Below are positions 15,606-24,351 of a DNA stretch of 64,000 nucleotides, in pieces; the first letter of the stretch is position 1, and each line of letters begins with the position of its first letter. Location: positions 310,001 to 374,000 of the forward strand of contig NZ_JAFBDB010000004.1 of assembly GCF_016908015.1 (NCBI RefSeq), given 5' to 3'. Position numbers and translations under genes: made by a program. This stretch comes from Clostridium pascui. GTDB lineage: Bacteria; Bacillota; Clostridia; Clostridiales; Clostridiaceae. Under the pieces are notes generated by a model, which was not told where the DNA came from, made no database searches, and saw only the letters and a program-made list of their open reading frames with translations.

Positions 15606-16799
15606 TTATTTAACTACTTCCCATGTAATTCCTTTATCTTGAGTTTTATATAATATACCTTCCAATATTAATAGCCCTGTATTTTTATCTATAAACTGTA
15701 CCTTTCTTCCTCTAAGATTTATTTCAGTGGTTATTTCATTTACATTGCTATCATTATAAAAAATTCTATATATTTTATTTCCTCCCCCATCTACAATCCA
15801 GAGTATACCATCTTTATCTACTCCATAAATTATTTCTATGCCTCCTTGTGCCTCAACAGGAATTGAAGGATTCCAAGTTGCTCCTCCATCTATAGTTTTA
15901 TAAAATATCATAGATGATTTGTCTTTAGATTTAAATTCTACTGGAAGATATCCTTGTTTATTATCCTTGCTAAACTTAGGTGGAAAGGTGTTTATACCAT
16001 ATTCATTATTTTTCAAGTATTCTTTAGGTACATTTAATTTTTGAACTTCCCAGGTTACACCTCCATCCTTTGTATTATATATAAATGGATATTTTGTTTT
16101 CTCACCCTTCATAGTATACCATCCCATATTACTACTAATGAATTTTATACCTGTTATCCCCTCTATATTATAAGAACTATCTTTATTGTTTAAACTGTCT
16201 ATAACATTTTTAGTTACCTTTGACCAATGGTTGCCTGAGTCATCTGTTTTATATATTTCCATTCTTAAATTATTTGAGATTTTAGAGGATGTAACCATTA
16301 CAAAAGTTTCTTTAGAATTTACAACATCTATATTAACTTCTATTGTTTCATTATTCCAACTCCTTTCTAGATTTAAAATAGTTTGTTCCCATTTTTGTCC
16401 TCCATTGAAAGTTTTAAATATACTTATCTTATTTTTATCTTTATAGGCTATAAACCCAATTTCTTTATCTAAAAATGTATGAAATAATGAATTATTATTT
16501 ACACTCTTACTATTACTAGCTATATATTGTCTATCGCTTAAATTAATCCCTTTTGGGGTAATATTCTCCCAGGTAAATCCTCCATCTCCAGTTTTAAGTA
16601 TTCCCTCTTTTGAAACTGCCCATCCATATGTGCTATCTATCATATTAAAATCTATAAAATTATATTTATCTGATCTTTGTACTTTAGATGCTGACTTTAC
16701 TTCAACATTTCTACTATCATTTTTCTTTAAAATTTGAGTACAGGCTATAGTTGAAGTTATAAACGCTAGACCTATGAATATATAAAATACCCTTTTCAT
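15606..16799 (-). CDS. Asp-box (BNR/Ycf48-like) beta-propeller lipoprotein
   Basis: An exported lipoprotein of 397 residues. The signal peptide ends with the lipobox STIAC, giving lipidation at C20. At least six Asp-box motifs of the form S/T-x-D-x-G-x-x-W are visible (TGDGGFTWE, TFNGGQKWE, TDDSGNHWS, TKDGGVTWE, TIDGGATWN, TQDKGITWE), spaced through the chain as in a six- or seven-bladed propeller related to Ycf48 and sortilin. None of the sialidase catalytic residues is evident, so a binding or scaffold role on the cell surface is more likely than glycan hydrolysis. It appears monocistronic. Confidence 0.85.
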   Translation of the reverse strand: MKRVFYIFIGLAFITSTIACTQILKKNDSRNVEVKSASKVQRSDKYNFIDFNMIDSTYGWAVSKEGILKTGDGGFTWENITPKGINLSDRQYIASNSKSVNNNSLFHTFLDKEIGFIAYKDKNKISIFKTFNGGQKWEQTILNLERSWNNETIEVNIDVVNSKETFVMVTSSKISNNLRMEIYKTDDSGNHWSKVTKNVIDSLNNKDSSYNIEGITGIKFISSNMGWYTMKGEKTKYPFIYNTKDGGVTWEVQKLNVPKEYLKNNEYGINTFPPKFSKDNKQGYLPVEFKSKDKSSMIFYKTIDGGATWNPSIPVEAQGGIEIIYGVDKDGILWIVDGGGNKIYRIFYNDSNVNEITTEINLRGRKVQFIDKNTGLLILEGILYKTQDKGITWEVVK

Positions 16800-16915
16800 A
16801 ATTTATCTCCTTTAGTCTTACTTTATTTCTATTATTGACTAAAAGATTAAATATTATAGCCTATGTATGGAACTTAATCCAATAATTAATTACTCCTTTA
16901 CTCACTATATAAAAG

Positions 16916-16953
16916 AATAAGAGGTATTATCTTTTTAGATAATACCTCTTATT
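16916..16953 (-). terminator. Terminator of the P-type ATPase gene
   Basis: A perfect 17-bp-arm hairpin around TTTT (core GAGGTATTATCT) lies immediately after the ATPase stop codon. Confidence 0.85.
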
Positions 16954-16954
16954 G

Positions 16955-19624
16955 TTATGCGTTGTCTCTTGCTCTTAGGAATATTTTAGCTATTTCATTT
17001 ACCACAAGTGGAACTATTGAAAGTATTCCTACAAACATCCAATCCCTTCCATTCAAGTCCCAAACGTCGAATATATTAGCTAAGAATGGTACTGTTATTA
17101 CAACATCTGTAAGGAATATTCCAAATAGCACAGATGCTAGTAAATACTTATTAGTAAATATTCCAACTTGGAATATAGACTTTCTTGGATTTCTTAAGTT
17201 AAATGAATGGAATAACTGTGATACACTTAACACAACAAATGCCATTGTTTGTGCGTGTCTTAAAGCTTCTTCTGATATATCACCATTAGGGAATAGCGGG
17301 AATAAGTTTGTATCTCCAGTATATACTTTGATTCCAACTATAAATGCAGCTAAAGTTAATATACCAATTAGTAATCCATTTAAGACTAAGAAGTAACCTG
17401 TTCCACCAGCAAATAAACTGGATTTAGGATCTCTTGGCTTCTCCTTCATAACGTCAGGGTCTCCTGGGTCTGCACCAAGGGATAATGCTGGTAAACTATC
17501 TGTAACTAAGTTAACCCATAATAAGTGTATTGGTCTTAATGGTGTTGCCCATCCAAATAGTATTGCAAAGAATAATGCTACAATTTCACCTATGTTACAA
17601 GAAAGTAAGAATACTATAGATTTCTTTATATTGTTAAATATATTTCTACCTTCTTTAATAGCAGCAACTATAGTTGAGAAGTTATCATCTGTAAGTACCA
17701 TATCTGCTGCACCCTTTGCAACATCTGTACCTGTAATCCCCATAGCAACTCCTATGTCTGCCATCTTAAGTGATGGAGCATCATTAACACCGTCACCTGT
17801 CATAGAAACTATGTTTCCATTAGATTTAAAAGCTTTAACTATTCTAACTTTATGTTCAGGAGATACTCTAGCAAATACTCTTAAATCTTTAACTCTACGA
17901 GCAAGATCTTCGTCACTCATTTTATCAAGTTCTGATCCAAATATTGCTTGATCTTCTTTTTCTGCAATTCCAAGTTCCTTAGCTATTGCAAAAGCAGTAT
18001 TTTTATGGTCACCAGTAATCATTATAGTTATAATCCCTGATTTTTTAGTTTCAGCTATAGAGTCTTTAACTTCTTCTCTTGGTGGGTCTATCATCCCAAC
18101 AAGTCCTATAAATGTAAGATCACTTTCTAAGCTATTAATATTTACAGCTTCAGAGTCTAAAACTTTATATGCTGATCCTAAAACTCTTAAAGCATCATTT
18201 GACATACTTATAGAGGCCTTATTTATATTATCTTTAATTTCATCTGTTAATGGAACTATTTCTCCATTTATATATGCTTTATTACAAAGATTGATTAAAT
18301 TATCTGTAGCTCCCTTTGTCATTACATAAAATTTATCATCATATTTATTTACTGTGGTCATAAGTTTTCTATCGGAATCAAAAGGAACTTCGTTTATTCT
18401 TTTATGATCTTCATTCAATCCCTTTTTAAACAAATCATACTTTACACCAGCCTCAAGTAAAGCTATTTCTGTTGGATCTCCTGTTTTTGATTCTTCACTG
18501 TAAGTTGCATCGTTACACAATACTATATTTTCTAATAACAACCTTTGAACTGGATTTTTTATATCTAAATCATTTATATTTCCTAGGACATTATCTCCAT
18601 AAAACTTAGTTACAGTCATCTTATTTTGAGTAAGTGTACCTGTTTTATCGGAACATATTACATTGACTGCACCTAATGTTTCTACTGCTGGAAGTTTTCT
18701 TATTATAGCATTTTCCTTTATCATCTTTTGAACACCCATAGCTAAAACTATGGTAACTATAGCTGGAAGTCCTTCTGGTATTGCAGCTACTGCCAAACTT
18801 ATAGCTGTTAAAAACATTTCAAAAAAGTCTCTCTTTTGAATTATAGCAACTATAAACATTACAATACATATTCCAAGAGCTCCAAAACCTAAAGTTTTAC
18901 TAAGCTCTGCAAGTTTCTTTTGTAGCGGAGTTTGCTCATTCTCTTGCTCATCAAGCAATTTTGCTATTTTACCTATTTCAGTTGACATACCAGTTCCAAC
19001 TGCTATCCCAACTCCTCTACCATAGGTTGCAAGAGTGGACATAAATGCCATATTCTTTTGATCCCCTAATGGTATTTCATTAGTATCAAATTTTAAATTA
19101 GCGTTCTTATCTACTGGAACTGACTCTCCTGTTAAAGCTGATTCCTCAATTTGAAGATTTGCTGTTTCTACAAGTCTTAAGTCACATGGAACATATCTAC
19201 CTGCATCAAGTATTACTACATCTCCAGGTACTAATTCTTCAGAAGCTATTTCCTTTAATTCTCCATCTCTTTTTACTACAGCCTTAGGCGTAGACATTTT
19301 CTTTAAAGCGTCCAATGCTTTTTCAGCTTTAGATTCTTGTATGATTCCTATAACAGCATTAAGAATAATTACTACTGCAATTATAATTGCATCACTTATT
19401 TCTCCCATGAATCCAGAAATCAACGCTGCACCTAATAAGATAAAAATCATTGGATCGTTTAATTGTTCAAAGAACATTCTCATCATTGTTTTTGGCTTTT
19501 TACCTTCAAGCATATTTAGTCCATATTTTTCTTTTCTTTTCTCTACTTCCTGGGAAGTAAGACCGTTATGCTGATCTGTAGAAAGCTCTTTTAGTACCTC
19601 TTCATTGCTTTTTTCAAACCACAT
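16955..19624 (-). CDS. P2A-type cation ATPase, probable Mn2+ (or Ca2+) exporter
   Basis: An 889-residue P-type ATPase with the full type II plan: N-terminal cation ATPase domain, TGES at 165-168 (actuator), PEGLPA at 283-288 (ion site in M4), phosphorylated D326 in SDKTGTLT, a nucleotide-binding domain, TGDGVNDAP, and a six-helix C-terminal block with NLVTDSLPALSLG. By homology alone it would be called a calcium ATPase. However, its leader is a yybP-ykoY riboswitch, which senses Mn2+ and also controls P-type ATPases such as YoaB in Lactococcus. Mn2+ efflux is therefore the better supported role, with Ca2+ as an alternative or additional substrate. GAGGTGAAG precedes the ATG. Confidence 0.92.
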   Translation of the reverse strand: MWFEKSNEEVLKELSTDQHNGLTSQEVEKRKEKYGLNMLEGKKPKTMMRMFFEQLNDPMIFILLGAALISGFMGEISDAIIIAVVIILNAVIGIIQESKAEKALDALKKMSTPKAVVKRDGELKEIASEELVPGDVVILDAGRYVPCDLRLVETANLQIEESALTGESVPVDKNANLKFDTNEIPLGDQKNMAFMSTLATYGRGVGIAVGTGMSTEIGKIAKLLDEQENEQTPLQKKLAELSKTLGFGALGICIVMFIVAIIQKRDFFEMFLTAISLAVAAIPEGLPAIVTIVLAMGVQKMIKENAIIRKLPAVETLGAVNVICSDKTGTLTQNKMTVTKFYGDNVLGNINDLDIKNPVQRLLLENIVLCNDATYSEESKTGDPTEIALLEAGVKYDLFKKGLNEDHKRINEVPFDSDRKLMTTVNKYDDKFYVMTKGATDNLINLCNKAYINGEIVPLTDEIKDNINKASISMSNDALRVLGSAYKVLDSEAVNINSLESDLTFIGLVGMIDPPREEVKDSIAETKKSGIITIMITGDHKNTAFAIAKELGIAEKEDQAIFGSELDKMSDEDLARRVKDLRVFARVSPEHKVRIVKAFKSNGNIVSMTGDGVNDAPSLKMADIGVAMGITGTDVAKGAADMVLTDDNFSTIVAAIKEGRNIFNNIKKSIVFLLSCNIGEIVALFFAILFGWATPLRPIHLLWVNLVTDSLPALSLGADPGDPDVMKEKPRDPKSSLFAGGTGYFLVLNGLLIGILTLAAFIVGIKVYTGDTNLFPLFPNGDISEEALRHAQTMAFVVLSVSQLFHSFNLRNPRKSIFQVGIFTNKYLLASVLFGIFLTDVVITVPFLANIFDVWDLNGRDWMFVGILSIVPLVVNEIAKIFLRARDNA

Positions 19625-19690
19625 TCTTCTTCACCTCATACGTTATTATTTGTCTTTAAGGTTTTATTTATTAAAAAAATTAATAAAAAA

Positions 19691-19811
19691 AACCTTTGCT
19701 CTATTTTGTGCACAAATAGAGCAAAGGTCTTGCTAACTCTTTTGGAGAATAACTATCCGGGTAAATCTTACCGACATGACGAATAGTTAAATAATTGCTA
19801 CTCCCCTTTGC
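19691..19811 (-). ncRNA. yybP-ykoY (Mn2+) riboswitch with terminator
   Basis: On the minus strand the leader begins GCAAAGGGGAGTAGC (19797-19811) and ends TTAGCAAGACCTTTGC (to about 19721), the two conserved ends of the yybP-ykoY aptamer; internal TGTCGGTAAG and TTACCCGG supply the binding-core strands. The closing stem GCAAAG / CTTTGC shares its 3' strand with a terminator of perfect 15-bp arms (19692-19728, arm ACCTTTGCTCTATTT) followed by eight U. Aptamer folding and termination are thus mutually exclusive, which predicts an ON switch when Mn2+ is bound, raising expression of the downstream ATPase. Confidence 0.93.
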
Positions 19812-19867
19812 AAGAGTAATTATATCACAGAGTTTTTCCACATACAAGAAATTTTTGTGAAGATTTT

Positions 19868-20389
19868 CTAATATAATATTACTCCTAATACTCCCGATAC
19901 TACAATTACCATAATTGGATGTATCTTTTTAGATAATAGCATTACTAAAGTCAAGATGCCTATAATTACACTTTTTATATCAATATAAGATGTCTTAGCT
20001 AAAGATAAAAAGGCTGATAAAATAAGAGCTATAAGTGCCGGCCTCATTCCCATAAAAGCTGCTTTTATTGCCTTAGATTCTTTAAATTTCATTATGTAAT
20101 GAGTTGCAATGGATACCAATATAAATGATATTGTAACCACTCCTATGGATGCTGCAGTACTTCCTAAAATTCCTCCTACCTTATATCCCACAAAGGTTGC
20201 AGAATTTATAGCAATAGGTCCTGGAGTCATTTGTGAAATACCTATTATATCTGTAAACTCTCTATAATTAATCCAATTATGATTTTTAACTATTTCCCTT
20301 TCAATAAGTGGAAGCATGGCATAGCCTCCACCAAAGCTAAAAGCTCCTATCTTTAAGAAGGATATAAAAAGCCTTAATATGATATTCAC
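19868..20389 (-). CDS. chrA: Half-size chromate transporter family protein (second of pair)
   Basis: A 173-residue membrane protein, one half of a split CHR-family transporter. It has the family signatures FSFGGGYAMLPLIE near the N-terminus and SQMTPGPIAINSATFVGYKVGG, with about five to six membrane segments. Its ATG overlaps the stop of the preceding half by 4 bp, so the two are translationally coupled and presumably form a heterodimer. Short paired CHR proteins transport chromate in Bacillus, but many clostridial members probably move another anion. Confidence 0.88.
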   Translation of the reverse strand: MNIILRLFISFLKIGAFSFGGGYAMLPLIEREIVKNHNWINYREFTDIIGISQMTPGPIAINSATFVGYKVGGILGSTAASIGVVTISFILVSIATHYIMKFKESKAIKAAFMGMRPALIALILSAFLSLAKTSYIDIKSVIIGILTLVMLLSKKIHPIMVIVVSGVLGVILY

Positions 20390-20925
20390 TCTTCCACCTT
20401 CTCTCTATAATAAATAACACCAAAAACCCCTGAGAGAATGATTACAACTACAGGATTAACATTTAAAACCTGAAGTAATATTAATGCAATTATAATTATT
20501 CCAAAGTTTAAGTAGCTCTTTTTTACGGATTTTGAAATACTTAATATTGCTATTAACACAAGTACTGGCACCGCACCATTTATACCTTTAAAGACCTGTT
20601 CAACATAGTAATTATTTCTAAACTGCATAAAAACTGAAGCTACTAAAAGTATTATTATGAAGGAAGGAAGAATTGTTCCAAGCAGCGCAATTATACCACC
20701 TATTGCACCATTTACTTTATATCCTATAAATATAGAAGTGTTTACTGCTAAGGCTCCAGGAAAGGATTGAGATATTACTAATATATCCACAAACTCCTCT
20801 TTTGCTATCCACTTTTTGTTATTAACTACTTCTTCTTCAATGAGCGGTATCATGGCATATCCCCCACCAAAGGTAAAAGCCCCTATTTTAAAGAAGCTAA
20901 TAAACATTTGTAAAACTTTTTTCAT
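20386..20925 (-). CDS. chrA: Half-size chromate transporter family protein (first of pair)
   Basis: A 179-residue partner of the downstream half. It carries FTFGGGYAMIPLIEEEVV and SQSFPGALAVNTSIFIGYKVNG. The second motif has S-F-P-G-A where the partner has M-T-P-G-P, the usual asymmetry of paired short-chain CHR proteins. GAGGTGG precedes the ATG. A perfect 10-bp-arm hairpin lies 45 bp upstream in the leader. The substrate is not proven by sequence. Confidence 0.88.
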   Translation of the reverse strand: MKKVLQMFISFFKIGAFTFGGGYAMIPLIEEEVVNNKKWIAKEEFVDILVISQSFPGALAVNTSIFIGYKVNGAIGGIIALLGTILPSFIIILLVASVFMQFRNNYYVEQVFKGINGAVPVLVLIAILSISKSVKKSYLNFGIIIIALILLQVLNVNPVVVIILSGVFGVIYYREKVEE

Positions 20926-20969
20926 ATTTCCACCTCGATTTTATAAATAATACATATTAATTAATGTTT

Positions 20970-20993
20970 AAAGTCAGCCACAGGGCTGACTTT
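20970..20993. promoter_or_regulatory. Hairpin in the leader of the chromate transporter pair
   Basis: Arms AAAGTCAGCC / GGCTGACTTT around ACAG, perfect over 10 bp, 45 bp upstream of the first transporter gene. No U-tract follows on the minus strand, so an RNA or DNA regulatory site is as likely as a terminator. Confidence 0.45.
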
Positions 20994-21174
20994 ATTAGCT
21001 TGTCGAAATGTTTTATTCATGATTTGATTACAAATCACATCTCTTATTTATCTAAACTGTTTGATTTCTAAAATATACTGAACCACAAATAAAAGCTATA
21101 AGAATATTTTAACATATTTATTTACTAAAATACTAACACTATTAACTATTAAATGAAGTAATTGGAGGTTTGTC

Positions 21175-21702
21175 ATGGATAGATATGTTATTGTTTGTTT
21201 ACTTAATGGAGAGGCTCTAAATTTTCATGAGAAATTAGTAACAGATGTTTGTTCAAAATTCAATGTGAAAAGGCAGAAACTTCCTGGGCACTTTACCATA
21301 AAAGCTCCATTTGAAACTGATAGAATTAGCGAAGTTGAGTGTGTTATCGAAGATTTTGTAGCTAATAATAAAAAAGAACCTATGAAAATGCAGGGAATTA
21401 ATCACTTTAGAACAGATACAATTTTTATGGATATAAATATGTCAGATGAAGGTTTAAAGGTTCATGATGCGTTTATAGATTCATTAAAAACTTTACCTTG
21501 GCTTGAGTGGAAAAGACATGATGGTAAAGGAAAAACTTTTCATGCTACTATAGTCACACGTATCCCTAGAGAAAAATATGATTCTATTTGGAATTATACC
21601 AATAGCTTTAACCCTGAATTTAATATTTATTTTGATAATATTACTATACTTAAATGGGAAAATTATAAATGGGAAACCTATAAGGAACACCAGTTAAAAT
21701 AG
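21175..21702 (+). CDS. 2H phosphoesterase (2'-5' RNA ligase superfamily)
   Basis: A 175-residue soluble protein with the two H-x-T/S signatures that define 2H phosphoesterases: GHFTIKAP near residue 39 and FHATIV near residue 124. The spacing of about 85 residues is normal for the LigT/YjcG-like group. Members cleave or form 2',5'- or cyclic phosphodiester bonds in RNA or nucleotides. GGAGG precedes the ATG by 8 nt and a terminator follows. It is monocistronic and its substrate is unknown. Confidence 0.85.
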   Translation: MDRYVIVCLLNGEALNFHEKLVTDVCSKFNVKRQKLPGHFTIKAPFETDRISEVECVIEDFVANNKKEPMKMQGINHFRTDTIFMDINMSDEGLKVHDAFIDSLKTLPWLEWKRHDGKGKTFHATIVTRIPREKYDSIWNYTNSFNPEFNIYFDNITILKWENYKWETYKEHQLK

Positions 21703-21727
21703 GCACCCATGTAATGCTTATTAAAAT

Positions 21728-21751
21728 AAAGAGAGGATTATACCTCTCTTT
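21728..21751 (+). terminator. Terminator after the 2H phosphoesterase gene
   Basis: Arms AAAGAGAGG / CCTCTCTTT around a 6-nt loop, 26 bp after the stop. Confidence 0.75.
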
Positions 21752-21876
21752 GAATACATATCTTTACCTTATTTATTCTTTTTTCTTTTACCTCTTCAAT
21801 CTTAAACACAATATTATTATGCTCTATAACTTCTTGTTCTCCATTTTCAGGTATTTTTCCTAATTTATTAATATTG
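21738..21876 (-). pseudogene. C-terminal relic of a CorC/HlyC-type transporter
   Basis: The minus strand encodes about 45 residues ending in a stop, including LGKIPENGEQEVIEHNNIVFKIEEVKEKRINKVKICI. This matches the C-terminal transporter-associated (CorC_HlyC) domain of hemolysin-type membrane proteins, with its G-x-I-P...G and I...V...R-I-x-K-V pattern. Nothing of the rest of the gene remains and a stop lies just upstream. It overlaps the terminator on the other strand. Confidence 0.75.
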
Positions 21877-21900
21877 TATTAAATAAAAAGAAGCATTAGA

Positions 21901-23691
21901 TTATAACTCTATTGCTTCTTTATACTTTATAACCTCAATAAACTCTCTTAATAATTGTGGGTCAAATTGAGTTCCTGAACATCTTATTAACTCTTCTATT
22001 GCCTCTTCTTTACTTATGCCCTTTTGATAAGGTCTATCACTAATCATAGTATCGTAGGCATCTATTATATTGAGTATCCTGCACTCTATTGGTATATCAT
22101 TACCCTTTAACCCATTTGGATACCCTTTCCCATCCCAGCACTCATGATGATGAAGTATAAGCTCTGCCATATTTTCCAATTCCTTGCTTCGATGTGCAAT
22201 TTCCCATCCTATTTTTACATGCTCTTTCATTCTTTTATATTCTTCTTCTGTTAATTTTCCTTTTTTAAACAGTATTTGGTCTGGAATACCTACCTTTCCC
22301 AAATCATGTACCTTAGCCAATACAATAAGATTTCTGCGTATATCATCATCTAATCCTACTTTATCAGCCATAATTTCACCCATCTTAGCTAATCTTTCCC
22401 CATGTCCACTAGCCATATAGTCACGTTCAGCTAAAGCTGCAACTAATAAATCTATAACTTTACTTTTAGGACTTGTTGCTTGAGCTAATTTATACTCATA
22501 CATGTTATCATCTGCTCTTTTATAAACATCATACATACTTTCTGATCTTCTTGTGGTAGCTGTCCCAATAGACATACTTATAAGAGTTGATGGATTTTCT
22601 TTATTATGATTTTCTATAAGCTCTAAAATATCACTTCTTTTTTTTAGTGCAACTTTGTTATTAGATTTAGGAAGAATTATGCAAACCTCATCTCCTCCCA
22701 CTCTAGCAATAACATCTGTTTTTCTAAAAGCTTTTGCTATTATATTTGCTGCAGCTTTTAAAAAATCATCCCCTGACTTATGGCCAAAGGTGTCATTCAC
22801 AATTTTAAGGCCATCTAAATCTATAGATATGATACTTACTGGCGCATATTCAGTTATATTTTCTTCTATCATTATCATTTTCTCATCAAAATATGTACGG
22901 TTATAAAGGCCCGTCAAACTATCCTTATATGCTAATTTTTTAATAGATTCCTCCGCTTGGTTACGCTCAGTAATATCTTGGGCAGTACAAACCACATACT
23001 TAACTTCTCCACCTTCCCCTAGCTTTGGAGTTTTGGTGACTAACATTAAGCGTTTTTCACCTTCATAATTTGTAAGCCACTCTTCCTTTTTAACTTGTAC
23101 TCTTTTTTCAAAAACTTCTTGCGTTCCTGCAATGCACATATCTGCTTCTTCCTTACTCCATGAACTATACATGCTTGCCCGTTCTAATTCACACTTTCTC
23201 TTATTAAAAAACTTTGCATGTGCTTCGTTAACTATAGCATATGTTTTAGGATCAGTTAAATACCATATATGTACATCAATATTATCAAGTAATAATTGTT
23301 GTTCTTCAGCTTTTTCTATTAGCTTTTTTCTACTTTCAATCAGAGCTTCTTGAGTTTCTTTACGTTTTAATATTTCATCTTCTAGATTTTTTTGCTTATT
23401 TCTAAAAATATCCATAACTCTACCTAATGAAAATCCTATAAAAAAGTAACTTGCTATTTCTAATATAAGATTACTTGTATAAATGTATGTATCGAACATC
23501 GCTCGTAATGCAAGTATACCAGCAGCCCCTGCAGCTAACCACTTACCACCTTTAGCTCCCCACTGCATAGCAGCAAAGATCACTATAACACTATTAAAAA
23601 GCCCCCTCGTCATACTATCTCCAAAACAAGTAATAACAATTATTACAACTGCATAAACGATACTATGTGTAATTATAGGTTTCTTATGCAC
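21901..23691 (-). CDS. Membrane GGDEF plus HD-GYP cyclic-di-GMP protein
   Basis: A signalling protein of 597 residues that starts at GTG (MHKKPIITH), served by AAGGAGG 9 nt upstream; a TTG 13 codons earlier has no ribosome site. The N-terminus holds about three to four membrane spans (residues 10-100), then a coiled coil, a PAS-like domain (about 140-255), a GGDEF domain and a C-terminal HD-GYP domain. The GGDEF active site reads GGDEV, still compatible with diguanylate cyclase activity. The HD-GYP part has VHDLGKVGIPD, HHHECWDGKGYPNG and the later metal ligands, so c-di-GMP phosphodiesterase activity is expected. Opposing activities in one chain are common. Confidence 0.92.
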   Translation of the reverse strand: MHKKPIITHSIVYAVVIIVITCFGDSMTRGLFNSVIVIFAAMQWGAKGGKWLAAGAAGILALRAMFDTYIYTSNLILEIASYFFIGFSLGRVMDIFRNKQKNLEDEILKRKETQEALIESRKKLIEKAEEQQLLLDNIDVHIWYLTDPKTYAIVNEAHAKFFNKRKCELERASMYSSWSKEEADMCIAGTQEVFEKRVQVKKEEWLTNYEGEKRLMLVTKTPKLGEGGEVKYVVCTAQDITERNQAEESIKKLAYKDSLTGLYNRTYFDEKMIMIEENITEYAPVSIISIDLDGLKIVNDTFGHKSGDDFLKAAANIIAKAFRKTDVIARVGGDEVCIILPKSNNKVALKKRSDILELIENHNKENPSTLISMSIGTATTRRSESMYDVYKRADDNMYEYKLAQATSPKSKVIDLLVAALAERDYMASGHGERLAKMGEIMADKVGLDDDIRRNLIVLAKVHDLGKVGIPDQILFKKGKLTEEEYKRMKEHVKIGWEIAHRSKELENMAELILHHHECWDGKGYPNGLKGNDIPIECRILNIIDAYDTMISDRPYQKGISKEEAIEELIRCSGTQFDPQLLREFIEVIKYKEAIEL

Positions 23692-23957
23692 CCAATCGCT
23701 CCTCCTTATTTCTATGGATAACAAGAACAATCTATCATTGATATGTTTAATACTTATTTATTATTCCAAGACCTAAATAATACTCCACAAATTTAATGTA
23801 GAAAAAAGTCTATTAGAGTCTTTTTGTGTTTGTGCTTATATTATATCATCTTATTTAATACTTAGATATTAGCTTTTTCTAAAATTCTTAATTTTTTACT
23901 ATTTTGTAGCTATCTCTTACCGCAACTTTTAAGCACACTTCCACTTCAATAACCTCT

Positions 23958-24269
23958 TTGCTCATAAGACTATTCGCAGGCAGCATTATGGATAAAGTTG
24001 AAATACCTAAAAAAGCTTTAGCAGCTTCTAAATCAAATAAGAAATTCTCATTTTCAGATTCCTTTGAAAAAAAAGCTGCACTTCCTTCTTTACTATGTTT
24101 TCTTCTTATAATTACACAATGTGGAATTATGAGTTATATAATGTTATATGCTAAAGAACTTAAAATTTCTTCAATTTGGATTTATTTTGCTGGATATATA
24201 GCAATGATTTTAGTAACAAGACCTTTTATCGGAAAAATATTTGATAAGATGGGACATGCTGTAATGTAA
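23958..24269 (+). pseudogene. Major facilitator superfamily transporter remnant
   Basis: A fragment of about 100 residues. IRLFAGSIMDK is the loop 2-3 motif region of MFS proteins, but it is fused directly to a central-loop and helix 7-8 segment (LPSLLCFLLIITQCGIMSYIMLYAKEL... VTRPFIGKIFDKMGHAVM). Helices 1-2, 3-6 and 9-12 are absent and no ribosome site precedes it. It is an internally deleted relic. Confidence 0.8.
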
Positions 24270-24351
24270 ATATTTCTTTCTACCCTTTAATGCAGTTATT
24301 AAAAATTTGTTCCCTATTTCTTATATGATGTTTCTAATTTCTCTAACCTTT

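Noticed and set aside
15606-16799. Sialidase
   Set aside because: The Asp-box motifs alone do not make a sialidase; no catalytic Arg triad or Tyr/Glu pair is evident and the length fits a Ycf48-like propeller.
23692-23957. A full transporter gene upstream of the MFS fragment
   Set aside because: Stops in all plus-strand frames and no conserved segments were found before 23958.
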